Shown: positions 17,972-26,824, counted from the first letter of the stretch. The stretch is DNA of 64,000 nucleotides from Streptacidiphilus albus JL83 (GCF_000744705.1 NZ_JQML01000001.1:6644017-6708016), one strand, 5' to 3'. The notes: generated by a model from the letters alone, not told the origin. A program made the numbers and translations.

Positions 17972-19201
17972 TTACAAGTCCTCTCCGACCCACGCATCCA
18001 TCGCCGCGCGCCCCTTGTCGCCAGCGCCTGGCATGAAGTGAGTGTAGGTCCGCAGCGTGAAGCCCGGGTCGTCGTGCCCGAGCCACTCGGACAGCGAAAT
18101 GATGGACTCGCCGGCCTGCAGCTGGACTGAGGCGTAGGTGTGCCGGGCGATGTGGAAACCCCACTCGCGCGTACCCGGCCATGCTCCGCGGTGGTGCGTC
18201 GTAGACCGAGCCTGGGGGGGAATCACCCCAGCACGGGCCAGCGCCGGCTTCCATGAGTCGAGGTCCCAGCTGGACCCGTCGACCGGGTTCCTGAACCTCG
18301 TCGACACCAGCAGGCGCACGGTGGTCACCTTGGAGGCGCCGCCTTCGCCCATCCAGGGCAGCTCCTTTTCGAGCGGCAGATGCTTCTCGCTGTACTCCAG
18401 CAGCCGCTTCAGCAGGCCGGGCGACAGGGGAACGTCGCGCTCCTTGTCGCCCTTGGGGAGCTTCAGGTACGCCTTGGCGTTGTCGCGCTGCAGCTGTCGG
18501 CGAATGTGCAGGACACCGGCCGCCTCGTCGATGTCGTCAGGGGAGAAGCCCAGGACCTCGCCCTGTCGGAGGCCGGCGGCGATTCCCAGGTCCAGCACGA
18601 TACGGTCCCGCTCGCGGAGCTCCTGGCGGACAGCCTGGGCCTGTGCGGCGGTGAACGCTCGGGCCTTCTTATCGGGCTTCTTGGGCTTGATCCCGCGAGT
18701 GGCACATGGGTTCTTCGGGATCCTGCCTCCGATCACGGCCGCGTTGAGGATCGCCGAGAGGTAGGAGTAGACCAGGCGAGAGGTGCTGACCGCCAGGCTC
18801 TTCCGGATGGTGGCGAGCCATATGCGGACCTGCTCGTCCTTGATCTCGTTGAGCGGTCGGTGGCCGAGCAGAGGGATGATGTGCTTGTTGATCTTGCCGA
18901 GCATGCTCCGTTGGGTGCCGACCGCCACTGTCACGCCGGGCCAGTACACCGTCTCGAAGTAGTCCCGGAGCAGTATCGCCCCGAGCTCAGGGTCGACGAA
19001 CACGCCTCGCCTGGCATCCGTCTGTGCGGCAGCCAGCCAGGCCTTCGCGTCAGCCAGGGCCTTGAATGACTCGTCCTTGACCCCGGGGATGCCGCAGACC
19101 CGGTACCTCAGGCCCTGGTTGACGCGGTCCTTCGGCTTCTTTTTGCCTGTCTTCTTGTCGACATCCTTGTAGTACCAGCGATCTTCGATGTATCCCGGCA
19201 T
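17972..19201 (-). CDS. int: Tyrosine site-specific integrase
   Basis: Catalyses phage integration and excision. 409 aa from ATG 19201 with GGGAAGGGGGG upstream. An N-terminal arm-binding region (YIEDRWYYKDVDKKTGKKKP), a core-binding domain around residues 75-165, then the catalytic domain: Arg in GLRQGEVLG, HIARHTY (His-x2-Arg) and nucleophile Tyr in PGFTLRTYTHF. Position at the phage/host edge facing out marks this as the left end of the prophage. Confidence 0.95.
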   Translation of the reverse strand: MPGYIEDRWYYKDVDKKTGKKKPKDRVNQGLRYRVCGIPGVKDESFKALADAKAWLAAAQTDARRGVFVDPELGAILLRDYFETVYWPGVTVAVGTQRSMLGKINKHIIPLLGHRPLNEIKDEQVRIWLATIRKSLAVSTSRLVYSYLSAILNAAVIGGRIPKNPCATRGIKPKKPDKKARAFTAAQAQAVRQELRERDRIVLDLGIAAGLRQGEVLGFSPDDIDEAAGVLHIRRQLQRDNAKAYLKLPKGDKERDVPLSPGLLKRLLEYSEKHLPLEKELPWMGEGGASKVTTVRLLVSTRFRNPVDGSSWDLDSWKPALARAGVIPPQARSTTHHRGAWPGTREWGFHIARHTYASVQLQAGESIISLSEWLGHDDPGFTLRTYTHFMPGAGDKGRAAMDAWVGEDL

Positions 19202-19232
19202 CAGCCCCCCTTCCCTGCCGAGCGATCCGAGG

Positions 19233-19478
19233 TCAGATCGCGGCGGGCTCGTCCTCCCGCAGTTCCGGCGACGCGATCGACACGATCTCCCCGTCCCACA
19301 ACTGGAACCAGTGGGCCCCGTCCAGCAGCTTCTGCTCAACGAGGGTCAGGTTCATCACTGCCTCTTCGGTGAAGTGGTACGGAGAGCAGTGGTAAACGAT
19401 CTGGCCTCGTGTCTCGCGGGCCACAATGGGCACATCGCGACCGAGCTCCGGGTCCAGTACGTACACCTTCCTGAGCAA
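19233..19478 (-). CDS. Small hypothetical protein of the lysogeny block
   Basis: 81 aa from TTG 19478, chosen for AGGGGGG five bases upstream; GTG 19550 would add 24 residues and overlap the repressor gene by 23 nt but has no ribosome site. No family recognised; acidic C-terminus (SPELREDEPAAI). It sits between the repressor and integrase on the same strand, a usual place for accessory lysogeny genes. Confidence 0.6.
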   Translation of the reverse strand: MLRKVYVLDPELGRDVPIVARETRGQIVYHCSPYHFTEEAVMNLTLVEQKLLDGAHWFQLWDGEIVSIASPELREDEPAAI

Positions 19479-19527
19479 GGTACCCCCCTGTCGACGAGCC
19501 GACGCCCGTAGCGTCAGCGTCTGCTGA

Positions 19528-19935
19528 TCACTGACCCTCGTGCTTAACACGTTCGGATGCTTCGATCATCGCCCGGTACTGGCGGACCTCGGCGTCGGTC
19601 ATGCCTGCCAGGTAGCTCGCGACGACTCGGACGTCATCGGAATAGCCGCTCAGTTCCTTGGCCTCGTACTCCAGGAACTGGCGTGCGGCGGCCCGTTGTA
19701 CGACGGACAGCGGCTTGCCAAGGGCGACGGCCAGGGCCCGGAGTTGCCAGGGTGCCGGCGCGGACTTGATCAGATTCCTGGCCAGGTTGTTGATCCACGG
19801 AGTGCTGAGCTGCTGCTCCGTCTCCGGGTCGATGGCGCGTCGCGCTAGGGAGCGGTAGGAGCTGCCGTCGCCGGCGTTGGCCTCGCGGACCATGGCGGAG
19901 AGGTCATCGCGCCGCGGAGCCTCGACGTCGGCCAT
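19528..19935 (-). CDS. HTH repressor, candidate immunity repressor
   Basis: 135 aa from ATG 19935 with AGGAGAG upstream. The central SLARRAIDPETEQQL...WQLRALAVALGKPLSVVQRA reads as an XRE-like helix-turn-helix, and a helical C-terminus (YLAGMTDAEVRQYRAMIEAS) could dimerise. Divergent from a second HTH gene across a 256-nt region rich in TGTCT/AGACA half-sites, it is the best candidate for the lysogeny repressor. Confidence 0.75.
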   Translation of the reverse strand: MADVEAPRRDDLSAMVREANAGDGSSYRSLARRAIDPETEQQLSTPWINNLARNLIKSAPAPWQLRALAVALGKPLSVVQRAAARQFLEYEAKELSGYSDDVRVVASYLAGMTDAEVRQYRAMIEASERVKHEGQ

Positions 19936-20022
19936 GCGGTGGCTCTCCTGTCTCGTGCGTATCACCCGCATCTGGCATATGCCCATCTGGTGACGGGTTG
20001 CCGCAGGTCAGACGACATGCAG

Positions 20023-20166
20023 TGTCTCAATCTGCAGACGGATTGTCTACAGAAGCCCATCGTCGACACCCTACGCGCGCTGAATATCCACATCTCGGCG
20101 TCAGGATTCCTAGACAGGTTGTCTCAAGTTGGCTATCGTCGTCAGCATCGAGAGACGAACCGTCTC
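20023..20166. promoter_or_regulatory. Divergent lysogeny-switch region with operator half-sites
   Basis: TGTCT/AGACA half-sites lie at 20023 (TGTCT), 20036 (AGAC), 20044 (TGTCT) and 20112-20124 (AGACA-GGT-TGTCT). A second perfect repeat, GAGACG-AAC-CGTCTC, is at 20152-20166. A possible rightward promoter is TAGACA (20111) with TATCGT 17 nt downstream, so the AGACA repeat would cover its -35 box. Candidate operator set for the two HTH proteins. Confidence 0.55.
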
Positions 20167-20191
20167 CGATGGAGAGACGCATGGAGCGACG

Positions 20192-20479
20192 TTGAGAATC
20201 CCGTATAGCCTGCGCGATCCGGACCTTATGCGCCGGATCATGGAGCATCCCGGCCGGGGGACCGCGTACAGCACTCGATCGCTCGCCACTGCTGCAGGAG
20301 TTTCGCCCAGCATCATTGGCCACCTGCTGTCCGGTCGGCGCGCGGACGCCAACGTGGATCACGCCCACCGCATCGCGGAGGCCCTCGGCGTCGCGGTGCT
20401 CGTGCTCTTCATGCCCTCAGCGTCTCCAAAATCTGACGTTTCTCACGAAAATCTTGACACTCTCAAGGAGGACATGTGA
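20192..20479 (+). CDS. XRE-family HTH protein, Cro-like position
   Basis: 95 aa from TTG 20192, six bases after GGAGCGACG; upstream in-frame codons lie inside the promoter. HTH: YSTRSLATAAGVSPSIIGHL, then SGRRADANVDHAHRIAEALG. First gene of the rightward early operon and divergent from the repressor, the position of Cro. Its stop overlaps the next start (ATGTGA). Confidence 0.8.
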   Translation: MRIPYSLRDPDLMRRIMEHPGRGTAYSTRSLATAAGVSPSIIGHLLSGRRADANVDHAHRIAEALGVAVLVLFMPSASPKSDVSHENLDTLKEDM

Positions 20480-20757
20480 CCGCGACCATGCGTGGCCGCG
20501 CGCCGAAGGGCTGCGTCTGGCTCCCGGAGGCGGCCGTACAGCTTGGTATTGAGCCGAGCACGCTCCGCAAGTGGCGTGTCCGCCGAGTCGGCCCCGAGAG
20601 CTTCAAGCACGCCGGTCGGGTCTGCTACGAGCAGGCGGCGATCGACGGGTACCTCGCCGCCTGCAAGGCGGCTGACTCCCGAAGCAACCGGGCGCTGTCA
20701 CCTACGGCTCGACCGAAGCGCCCCCATCTCCCCGCGGTGCCGAGCCGCGCGGCCTGA
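20476..20757 (+). CDS. AlpA/MerR-like HTH, candidate excisionase
   Basis: 93 aa, GTG start overlapping the upstream stop. WLPEAAVQLGIEPSTLRKWR is an excisionase/MerR-type winged HTH, followed by Arg-rich wing and a Pro/Arg tail. In temperate actinophages this gene often directs excision; early regulator is the alternative. Confidence 0.72.
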   Translation: MTATMRGRAPKGCVWLPEAAVQLGIEPSTLRKWRVRRVGPESFKHAGRVCYEQAAIDGYLAACKAADSRSNRALSPTARPKRPHLPAVPSRAA

Positions 20758-20833
20758 GACACAAGCGGGCCGCCCCGGTGCAACGGAGCGACCCATGCCA
20801 CACCCCACCCCTGACCTGCGAGAGGAGTAGGCC

Positions 20834-21265
20834 GTGACGATCACCCAGCCTACCGACAGCACCACCCCCAGGAACGCGCTCACCGCAGCCCAGACCCTGG
20901 TCCAGTTCTTGACCGACCACCCGGAGCTCCAGGGCCAGCCGATGGACTGGCGGCCCCGGCCGGACGGCCAACTGCAGATGTCGGTGCGGTACATGCACGT
21001 CGACAGTGCGCGCCTGGCGGCCGAGATCGCCACCTGCCTCGACGCGACGGTGGACAAGCACCCCGTCGGCGACTCGATCGGCTTCTACGTGCGCGGCTCG
21101 ATCGGCGAGACGGCCGTCAGCTTGTCGGCCTACCTGCCGAAGGACCCGTTCGCCGAGTTCACCGCGAACCACGCCCGTGACCCGCTGGCCTGGTCCGAGG
21201 AGGAGCGCGTCGAGTACGCGGCCCTGTCGGCTGCCGTGCAGGCCGTGACGGCGGTGGCGGCATGA
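20834..21265 (+). CDS. Hypothetical early phage protein
   Basis: 143 aa, GTG 20834 after GAGAGGAG. No family recognised. Alternating beta/alpha character, acidic, no membrane segment. The stop overlaps the next start (ATGA), so it belongs to the recombination operon 20834-23599. Confidence 0.7.
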   Translation: MTITQPTDSTTPRNALTAAQTLVQFLTDHPELQGQPMDWRPRPDGQLQMSVRYMHVDSARLAAEIATCLDATVDKHPVGDSIGFYVRGSIGETAVSLSAYLPKDPFAEFTANHARDPLAWSEEERVEYAALSAAVQAVTAVAA

Positions 21266-21654
21266 CGGTCACCGCGACGATCGGCGCCGACCACCTCGCG
21301 GTCCGGTTGCGCACCGACGACCTGATCCCCGCCGTGCTGGACATGCTGGCCGACGCCTACGGCGACGACCCCGAGACCATCGGCCAGCTCCTCATCGACC
21401 TCGCCGCCGCCCAGGCACACCTCTCCTCGGTGCAGCACGACCAGGAGCGTCGGGACCTGCCCGAGTGGATGGTCACCCACGCCGCTGAGGTCGTCGACAA
21501 GTACCGCGAGGAGCTCGCGGAGGCCGCGATCACCGAGCACGCCGAGTCGACGCTCAACTACCGCGAGGCCCTCGCGCTCGCCGACGGCCTGACCGGCGCG
21601 GCCGCGCAGACCCTCACCGCCCGCCTCATCGACGCCCCCTGGAGGGCAGCTTGA
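21262..21654 (+). CDS. Hypothetical early phage protein
   Basis: 130 aa, helical and acidic (VVDKYREELAEAAITEHAES). No family recognised. Overlaps its neighbours by 4 nt on both sides, which ties its expression to the Sak4-like ATPase downstream. Confidence 0.7.
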   Translation: MTVTATIGADHLAVRLRTDDLIPAVLDMLADAYGDDPETIGQLLIDLAAAQAHLSSVQHDQERRDLPEWMVTHAAEVVDKYREELAEAAITEHAESTLNYREALALADGLTGAAAQTLTARLIDAPWRAA

Positions 21655-23051
21655 GCACCTTCGCTTTCAGCCCGGCGACCCGTGAGCAGGCTCGCGCTCG
21701 CATCGGGCTCCAGGGGCCCGCCGGGTCCGGCAAGACCAAGAGCAGCCTGCGGATCGCCGAGGGTCTCGCGCAGGGTGGACTGATCGGCGTGATCGACACC
21801 GAGCGCGGATCCGCTCTCACTTACGCCCCGGTGCCCGGCAAGCCCGAGCTCGGCGGTCACGTCTTCGGTCACATGCCGATGGACAACCACGACCCGCGCA
21901 ACCTGATCGAGGCGGTCCACGTCGCCGAGCAGGCCAGCCTCGCCGTCCTCATCGTGGACAGCTGGTCCCACTTCTGGAACGGCAAGGGCGGCCTGCTGGC
22001 GATCGTGGATGAGGCCGGCCGCAAGCCCGGTGCCGGCGGATCCTTCGGCGGCTGGCGCGACGGCAACCCCATCGAGCAGGCCATGCTCGACGCGCTGCTG
22101 AACTTCTCGGGCCACGTCATCGTCACCATGCGCACCAAGGGTGACTACGCGATCGAGGGCAAGAAGGTCACCAAGCTCGGCGTCAAGGCCGTGCAGCGCG
22201 AAGGCGCGGAGTACGAGCTCGGCCTGATCCTGGACATGGTCGAGGGCACCGGAACCGTCACCAAAACGCGGTACGAGCCACTGGAGGGGCTGACTGTCCA
22301 TCACCCGGGCGAGGAGCTCGCTGCGGTGATCCTGGAGCAGCTCGGCCACGGCATCGATCCGGTGCAGCCGATCGTGGACGAGCTCACCGCTGCTGGCCTG
22401 ACGTACGCGTCGGCGCTGAGCCTGTACGCCCGTGCCGGTCAGCGTGGTCTGCACAGCGCGTTGGTTGCGCACCCGGTCAGCAAGGAGCGGCTGCAGCTCG
22501 GGAAGCTAATCAAGGAGTACGGCTCTGCTCTGAAGCCTGGGGCTGTCGCCCCGACGCGGCCGGAACGGGCGTCAGCGCGCATCGCAGCTGAACCCACCGA
22601 CGCCGAGCTGTACGCCGCGCTTCAGTCTGGGCATCCGGATGTAGAAGACAGCGCGGCGGACATGCTCGCGGGTCGTGGTCGCCTGCCGCTCCCCGCAGCA
22701 CGCCCACGGCAACTCCCCTACGGGTCACGGCCTTCGGCGCATCCCGCCAGTGCGCCGCCGGAGCACGACTACGTGGCCGACGCCGTCAACGCGCTCGACG
22801 CGGATGCCGTCGAGCACGTGTGGAACCTGGCCAGCGCGGCTGGGGCCGGACAGGACACGCTCGATCAGATCTCTCAGCTTGGCTGGGACAAGGCCCGGGC
22901 CGCGATGGAGCGCGCCGCCGACGACATCGCACTGCCGCTGGCCGAACTGGCCGAGGCTTTCAAGGGCACCTTCAACATGCCCATCGCGCACGGCAGCGTC
23001 GCGGCGTTCCAGGAGATGACGACCAACCTGCGCCGGAGCGCCGCCGCATGA
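21651..23051 (+). CDS. Sak4-like RecA-fold ATPase
   Basis: 466 aa from TTG 21651 (GGAGGG at 21641). Walker A is LQGPAGSGKTKSSLRIA and Walker B is LAVLIVDSWSHFW; HVIVTMRTKGDYAIEGKKV follows as in AAA_24/Sak4 phage ATPases. Such proteins are single-strand annealing or recombination ATPases that work with phage SSB. The C-terminal third (Pro/Ala-rich linker and helical end) is specific to this phage. Role inferred from family. Confidence 0.85.
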   Translation: MSTFAFSPATREQARARIGLQGPAGSGKTKSSLRIAEGLAQGGLIGVIDTERGSALTYAPVPGKPELGGHVFGHMPMDNHDPRNLIEAVHVAEQASLAVLIVDSWSHFWNGKGGLLAIVDEAGRKPGAGGSFGGWRDGNPIEQAMLDALLNFSGHVIVTMRTKGDYAIEGKKVTKLGVKAVQREGAEYELGLILDMVEGTGTVTKTRYEPLEGLTVHHPGEELAAVILEQLGHGIDPVQPIVDELTAAGLTYASALSLYARAGQRGLHSALVAHPVSKERLQLGKLIKEYGSALKPGAVAPTRPERASARIAAEPTDAELYAALQSGHPDVEDSAADMLAGRGRLPLPAARPRQLPYGSRPSAHPASAPPEHDYVADAVNALDADAVEHVWNLASAAGAGQDTLDQISQLGWDKARAAMERAADDIALPLAELAEAFKGTFNMPIAHGSVAAFQEMTTNLRRSAAA

Positions 23052-23599
23052 GCGAGACGCTGATGGACCTGGCCCTGCGCGAGGCCGCGTTGAAGGCCGA
23101 GCTCGCGGCGGTTCAACTGCACGTCACAGCGGCCAAGGCCCGCTACGAGGCCGCGCGCGGCCGGGTCCAGGCCGCGATGGACGACGAGACGCAGCGAGGC
23201 GTGACCGCGTTCGGCGCGGTGATGCCCAGCGGCCAGGTCGTCGCCAAGGTCGTGCTGACGAACCCCGACCCAGCGCCGCGGATCACCGACGAGCGGGCAT
23301 GGATCGACTGGGTCCGCGACACCTACCCGACCGTGCACACCACCCGCTTCGTGCGGGAGGTCAGCCCTGCATGGCAGAGCGGGCTGTTCAAGGCCATGCA
23401 GAAGTCGGGCAAGGCGATCGATCCGGCGACCGGGGAGATCGTTCCCGGTGTCGAGATCCCGGACGAGCGTCAGCGCGGGCACCGGCTGACGTTCACCGCC
23501 GACGGCGAGGACGCCATCACGCAGGCATTTCGCGCTGGCCTGATGACGCCCGACGTGCTGCCCGCTCTCCTGGCGCCGCCGGAGTCGGACGAGGCGTAG
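23048..23599 (+). CDS. Hypothetical recombination-operon protein
   Basis: 183 aa from ATG 23048, overlapping the ATPase stop. An N-terminal coiled coil (ALREAALKAELAAVQLHVTA) precedes a globular part with ITDERAWIDWVRDTYPTVHT and a C-terminal beta/alpha end. Layout recalls phage nuclease-inhibitor or exonuclease-associated proteins, but I cannot assign it. Followed by a perfect hairpin. Confidence 0.7.
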   Translation: MSETLMDLALREAALKAELAAVQLHVTAAKARYEAARGRVQAAMDDETQRGVTAFGAVMPSGQVVAKVVLTNPDPAPRITDERAWIDWVRDTYPTVHTTRFVREVSPAWQSGLFKAMQKSGKAIDPATGEIVPGVEIPDERQRGHRLTFTADGEDAITQAFRAGLMTPDVLPALLAPPESDEA

Positions 23600-23609
23600 C
23601 CATCGCCCC

Positions 23610-23634
23610 GGGGCCGCCCCGCGCGGGCGGCCCC
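23610..23634 (+). terminator. Hairpin after the recombination genes
   Basis: Perfect 10-bp stem GGGGCCGCCC / GGGCGGCCCC with a 5-nt loop, no T-run, in the 72-nt gap before the next gene. Probably a partial terminator. Confidence 0.65.
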
Positions 23635-23671
23635 AACCCCCAATCCACGCACCGCACTCAGGGAGACTCCC

Positions 23672-23920
23672 GTGTTCGGACGCAAGACCACCAAGATCAC
23701 CACGCTGACGCGTCGCGTCGAGTCGCTGGAGATGGCGCTCATCGACGCTCGCCAGGACGTCGGCACCGCGCAGATCAACCAGCGTCGCGCCCTCGACAGC
23801 GTCCAGGAGCTGTACGGCGAGGTCGCGGAGCTGGAGTCGCAGCTCCAGGCGGCCCGCAACCTCAACGCCCGGCTCAACGCCCGCCGTCCGCAGACCGCCT
23901 TCGCCGGGGGTGTGCGATGA
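23672..23920 (+). CDS. Small coiled-coil protein
   Basis: 82 aa, GTG 23672 after GGGAGA. A continuous heptad-type helix (ITTLTRRVESLEMALIDARQ to ESQLQAARNLNARLNARR) makes it almost all coiled coil. No family recognised. Next gene overlaps by 4 nt. Confidence 0.65.
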   Translation: MFGRKTTKITTLTRRVESLEMALIDARQDVGTAQINQRRALDSVQELYGEVAELESQLQAARNLNARLNARRPQTAFAGGVR

Positions 23921-24345
23921 GCGCCACCCTGCTGTGGAGCCGCCCCACGGGCGCCCACCGCCGCACTGCCGCCTCGTGGGAGCGCTTGACCGGCGCGCTG
24001 GCCACTGCCACCGAGGCCGCGGTCACGCTCACCCGGCAGCTCGCCAAGGAGCGCGAGCAGCGCGCCCTGGCCGACGACCTCATGGCGCGGCTCGTCGAAC
24101 AGCGCCTCGCGGCCGAGGCCCGCGCCACCACCGCCGAGCAGGCCCTCGCCGCCGAGCAGGCGCGTGCCAGCCGCGCCGGCCAGATCATCGAGGACCTCCG
24201 CCGCCAGCTCGACCGCCCCGACGGCCAATCGGAGACGACGGAGATCCCGATGCCGCTCGTCCTCCCGCTGTGGGAGAGCGCCGCCCGCCGCGACACCACC
24301 CCGGCACCGTCCGCTGCCCGGCCGTCCTGGGCGAGGGCGTCATGA
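23917..24345 (+). CDS. Coiled-coil hypothetical protein
   Basis: 142 aa from ATG 23917. The central 70 residues are an Ala/Glu/Arg coiled coil (AAEARATTAEQALAAEQARA). No family recognised. Overlaps both neighbours by 4 nt. Confidence 0.62.
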   Translation: MSATLLWSRPTGAHRRTAASWERLTGALATATEAAVTLTRQLAKEREQRALADDLMARLVEQRLAAEARATTAEQALAAEQARASRAGQIIEDLRRQLDRPDGQSETTEIPMPLVLPLWESAARRDTTPAPSAARPSWARAS

Positions 24346-25220
24346 CCACCCGGCAGGCGCGCGGCACGCACGTTCCACTACCGACGTCCACCCCCGGTCA
24401 CCCCCGTAACTGCAACTGCCTCCCGTGCTGCGACGTGGCCGCGAGCTGGGTGCGCCAGCGTCGCCGCCGGATCGCCTACGGCACCTGGCAGCCCTTCGTC
24501 GATGCCGCCCCGTCCCGGGCCCACATCGAGGACGTCCACGACAGCGGGATCGCCTACCGGCAGATCGCCCGGCTCGCGGGGGTCACCCTGTGGGACCTCA
24601 ACCAGATCCGTGCCGGTCGTCTCCGGGTCAGGCCGACGACAGAGGCCGCGATCCTCGCCGTCTCGCCGAACCCGCAGCGACTGGAGCCGAAGGCGTTCCT
24701 GCCGGCCCTGGGCAAACAGCGCAGGATCCAGGGGATGCGGGCCATCGGATGGCCGAACCCGGAACTCTCGCGCCGGTCCAAGCGGAGCCTGGACTCGCTG
24801 TCCCGGATCCTCTCATCGCCGTTCGTCTGGGCATCGACGCATCTCGCGATCGTGGACGTCTACGACGACCTCCACGACCAAGACCCAGCCGCACACGGAG
24901 TGAAGCCGTGGATCGTCCGGCGCGGCATCAACTACGCCCAGGCACAAGGGTGGGCGGTCCCGACAGCGTGGACGGACATCGACTCGGACGAGGCTCCCAA
25001 CCCGAGGATTCGGACGCCCCGCTACGCGTCCACCGCGTCGCAGTACGGCCAGCAGGAGCTGATCGACGAGACGCTCACCCTCGCACTAGACGGCGCGACC
25101 CGCGCCGAGATCGCCGAGCGCCTCGGAATCACCTGGGACGCCATCGGTCAGGCCCACCGCCGCGCGGAGAAGCCGCTGCCAATCCGCCTGCAGATCGAGG
25201 CGTTGGAGGCAGCGGGGTGA
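24342..25220 (+). CDS. HTH-containing phage protein
   Basis: 292 aa from ATG 24342. An N-terminal Cys cluster (NCNCLPCC), then two HTH-like segments: IAYRQIARLAGVTLWDLNQI near residue 72 and ATRAEIAERLGITWDAIGQA near residue 255. Domain order suggests a phage transcription regulator, possibly replacing or modifying a sigma-type activator, but the family is not certain. Confidence 0.68.
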   Translation: MTTRQARGTHVPLPTSTPGHPRNCNCLPCCDVAASWVRQRRRRIAYGTWQPFVDAAPSRAHIEDVHDSGIAYRQIARLAGVTLWDLNQIRAGRLRVRPTTEAAILAVSPNPQRLEPKAFLPALGKQRRIQGMRAIGWPNPELSRRSKRSLDSLSRILSSPFVWASTHLAIVDVYDDLHDQDPAAHGVKPWIVRRGINYAQAQGWAVPTAWTDIDSDEAPNPRIRTPRYASTASQYGQQELIDETLTLALDGATRAEIAERLGITWDAIGQAHRRAEKPLPIRLQIEALEAAG

Positions 25221-25411
25221 CCGGGCAGCCGCCGCTCCTGGACTGGCGCAACTCGGCCCACTGGTCCGGGCAGCCGCTCCCGTGCCGGCACTGCGGCGGT
25301 CTCACGCACCTGCGGACGACCAAGCGGCGCCCGGCCCACAAGGTCTGCGCCGTGGCCGCCCTCGCCGCCCAGAGCGCGCAGCTCGCTGACCGCTACCTGA
25401 ACGGAACCTGA
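25217..25411 (+). CDS. Small zinc-knuckle-like protein
   Basis: 64 aa from GTG 25217, overlapping the preceding stop. CRHCGGLTHLRTT followed by HKVC gives Cys-x2-Cys...His-x2-Cys, a probable single zinc site. One of many small Cys-rich early proteins here. Function unknown. Confidence 0.6.
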   Translation: MTGQPPLLDWRNSAHWSGQPLPCRHCGGLTHLRTTKRRPAHKVCAVAALAAQSAQLADRYLNGT

Positions 25412-25737
25412 TGCCTGAACAGCCCGAACTCGCAGCCCTACGCACTGCCCTGGAGCAGCGCCTCGACCGCTCCAACCGCATCATCGACCCCTGGCACGAA
25501 GGGTGGAGCGAGAGCAGCGAGCAGGCCGCGCTCGTGGACCTGGCCGGCGCCGCCCGCGCCTACCTCGCCCTCCAGGACGCGCTGCCCATCGCCGACACAC
25601 CGCTCAGCCGCGCGCTCGACCTCGCGGACTCCGAGACCAGCGGGATCCAGACCTTCAGCCGCCTGATGCTCCTCGACGGCGCTGTGCGCCGTCACCTCGC
25701 TGAACTCGGTGAGCCCGTCCGCCGCCAGGGGGACTGA
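25411..25737 (+). CDS. Hypothetical protein
   Basis: 108 aa from ATG 25411, sharing one base with the previous stop. Helical and acidic (VDLAGAARAYLALQDALPIA). No motif or family recognised. Confidence 0.62.
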   Translation: MPEQPELAALRTALEQRLDRSNRIIDPWHEGWSESSEQAALVDLAGAARAYLALQDALPIADTPLSRALDLADSETSGIQTFSRLMLLDGAVRRHLAELGEPVRRQGD

Positions 25738-25831
25738 TCCGTGCCGTCCACCGCCCGGCCGCCGCCGTGCGTCTCCCGGCAGCCCTGCGCCCTCCCCGGC
25801 CGCTGACCCCACCACGTAGGAGCACCGCACG

Positions 25832-26824
25832 ATGCCATGGTTCGCAGTCGACGACGGGTTCGACAACCACCCGAAGATCCGCAAGGCGGGCAACGCCGCC
25901 GCCGGGCTCTTCTGCCGCCTGGGTGCCTACGCCGCGCGGCATACCACCGAGGGCCACGTCCCCGGACCCGTGGCCCGCGACTACGGCACCCCCGCCCAGT
26001 TCCGCAAGCTCGCCGGCCTCGGGATGCTCCACGTCCGGGGCCACGAGTGCCCGCGGTGCGAGCAGCCCGAAGCGGGCGACTGGGTCATCCACGACTACCT
26101 GCTCTACAACCGGTCGAAGGACGAGGTCGAGCAGGCCCGCGAAGCAGGAGCTGAGCGCCAGCGCAGGCGCCGCGCACGCCTCGCCGAAGAACGGGCCTCG
26201 ATCAAAACCGCGACCCCAACCGGGGTCCCGACCGAGACCTCAGGTGAGACCCCAGACGTGACCCCGACTGAGACCTCAGGTGAGACCCCGGATTGCGACA
26301 ACATCCGCAGGTCAGAGCCAACTGTCACGCCGGACTTCGCTGAAGAACGCGCGCGGCTAGCCCCTCCCCTCCCCTCCCTACCTCCTACGGAGGTAGGGAA
26401 TGCAAGCAAGCTCGCGCCCCCGGCACGCGGCGTCCCGGACGTCGTTCGGCCGCTCCAGGAAGCCCTGGCCGCGCACCCGGAGCTGGCCGGCACCGCGTGG
26501 AACGTGCGCCGAGCCAGCGACTGGGAACGCATCCGCCGAACCATGGTCCGCGTCGGCGTGCGCGCCATGGTCGCCCACGCCCTGGCAGCCGCCCGAATGC
26601 GCTCAGCACCCGCCCACGTCACCGCGTGGCTGCCCGGCTGGGAATCCCTGGCCAACGAGCAACCCGCCGCCGAGCAGGGCGCGTTCCTGCTGGCCATCCC
26701 TGGCGGCGGCGCAGGCGCCGCCCGACCGTCCACCACTGACCAGCGCGTCGGCCAGGCCCTCGCCCTCGCCGCGCAACTCCGCGCCCAGGAAGCCCAGGAA
26801 GCCCAGGAAGCAGGCACAGCATGA
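25832..26824 (+). CDS. Phage replication initiator with HTH domains
   Basis: 330 aa from ATG 25832, TAGGAG upstream. The N-terminal 90 residues (MPWFAVDDGFDNHPKIRKAG) form the winged-helix region seen in actinophage replisome organisers; an Arg-rich helix follows. A low-complexity linker then contains two copies of TETSGETPD, and a C-terminal helical domain (DWERIRRTMVRVGVRAMVAH) ends it. The linker DNA holds 20-bp repeats and a perfect palindrome, as expected for an origin inside an initiator gene (lambda O type). Overlaps the next gene by 4 nt. Confidence 0.75.
   Translation: MPWFAVDDGFDNHPKIRKAGNAAAGLFCRLGAYAARHTTEGHVPGPVARDYGTPAQFRKLAGLGMLHVRGHECPRCEQPEAGDWVIHDYLLYNRSKDEVEQAREAGAERQRRRRARLAEERASIKTATPTGVPTETSGETPDVTPTETSGETPDCDNIRRSEPTVTPDFAEERARLAPPLPSLPPTEVGNASKLAPPARGVPDVVRPLQEALAAHPELAGTAWNVRRASDWERIRRTMVRVGVRAMVAHALAAARMRSAPAHVTAWLPGWESLANEQPAAEQGAFLLAIPGGGAGAARPSTTDQRVGQALALAAQLRAQEAQEAQEAGTA
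26234..26399 (+). other. Candidate phage replication origin inside the initiator gene
   Basis: Two exact 20-bp direct repeats (26234-26253 and 26270-26289; GAGACCTCAGGTGAGACCCC) lie 36 bp apart. A pyrimidine tract (26361-26378) and a perfect 11-bp palindrome with a 3-nt centre (TCCCTACCTCC / GGAGGTAGGGA, 26375-26399) follow. The arrangement repeats-then-asymmetric tract-then-palindrome resembles lambda ori. Inference. Confidence 0.45.
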
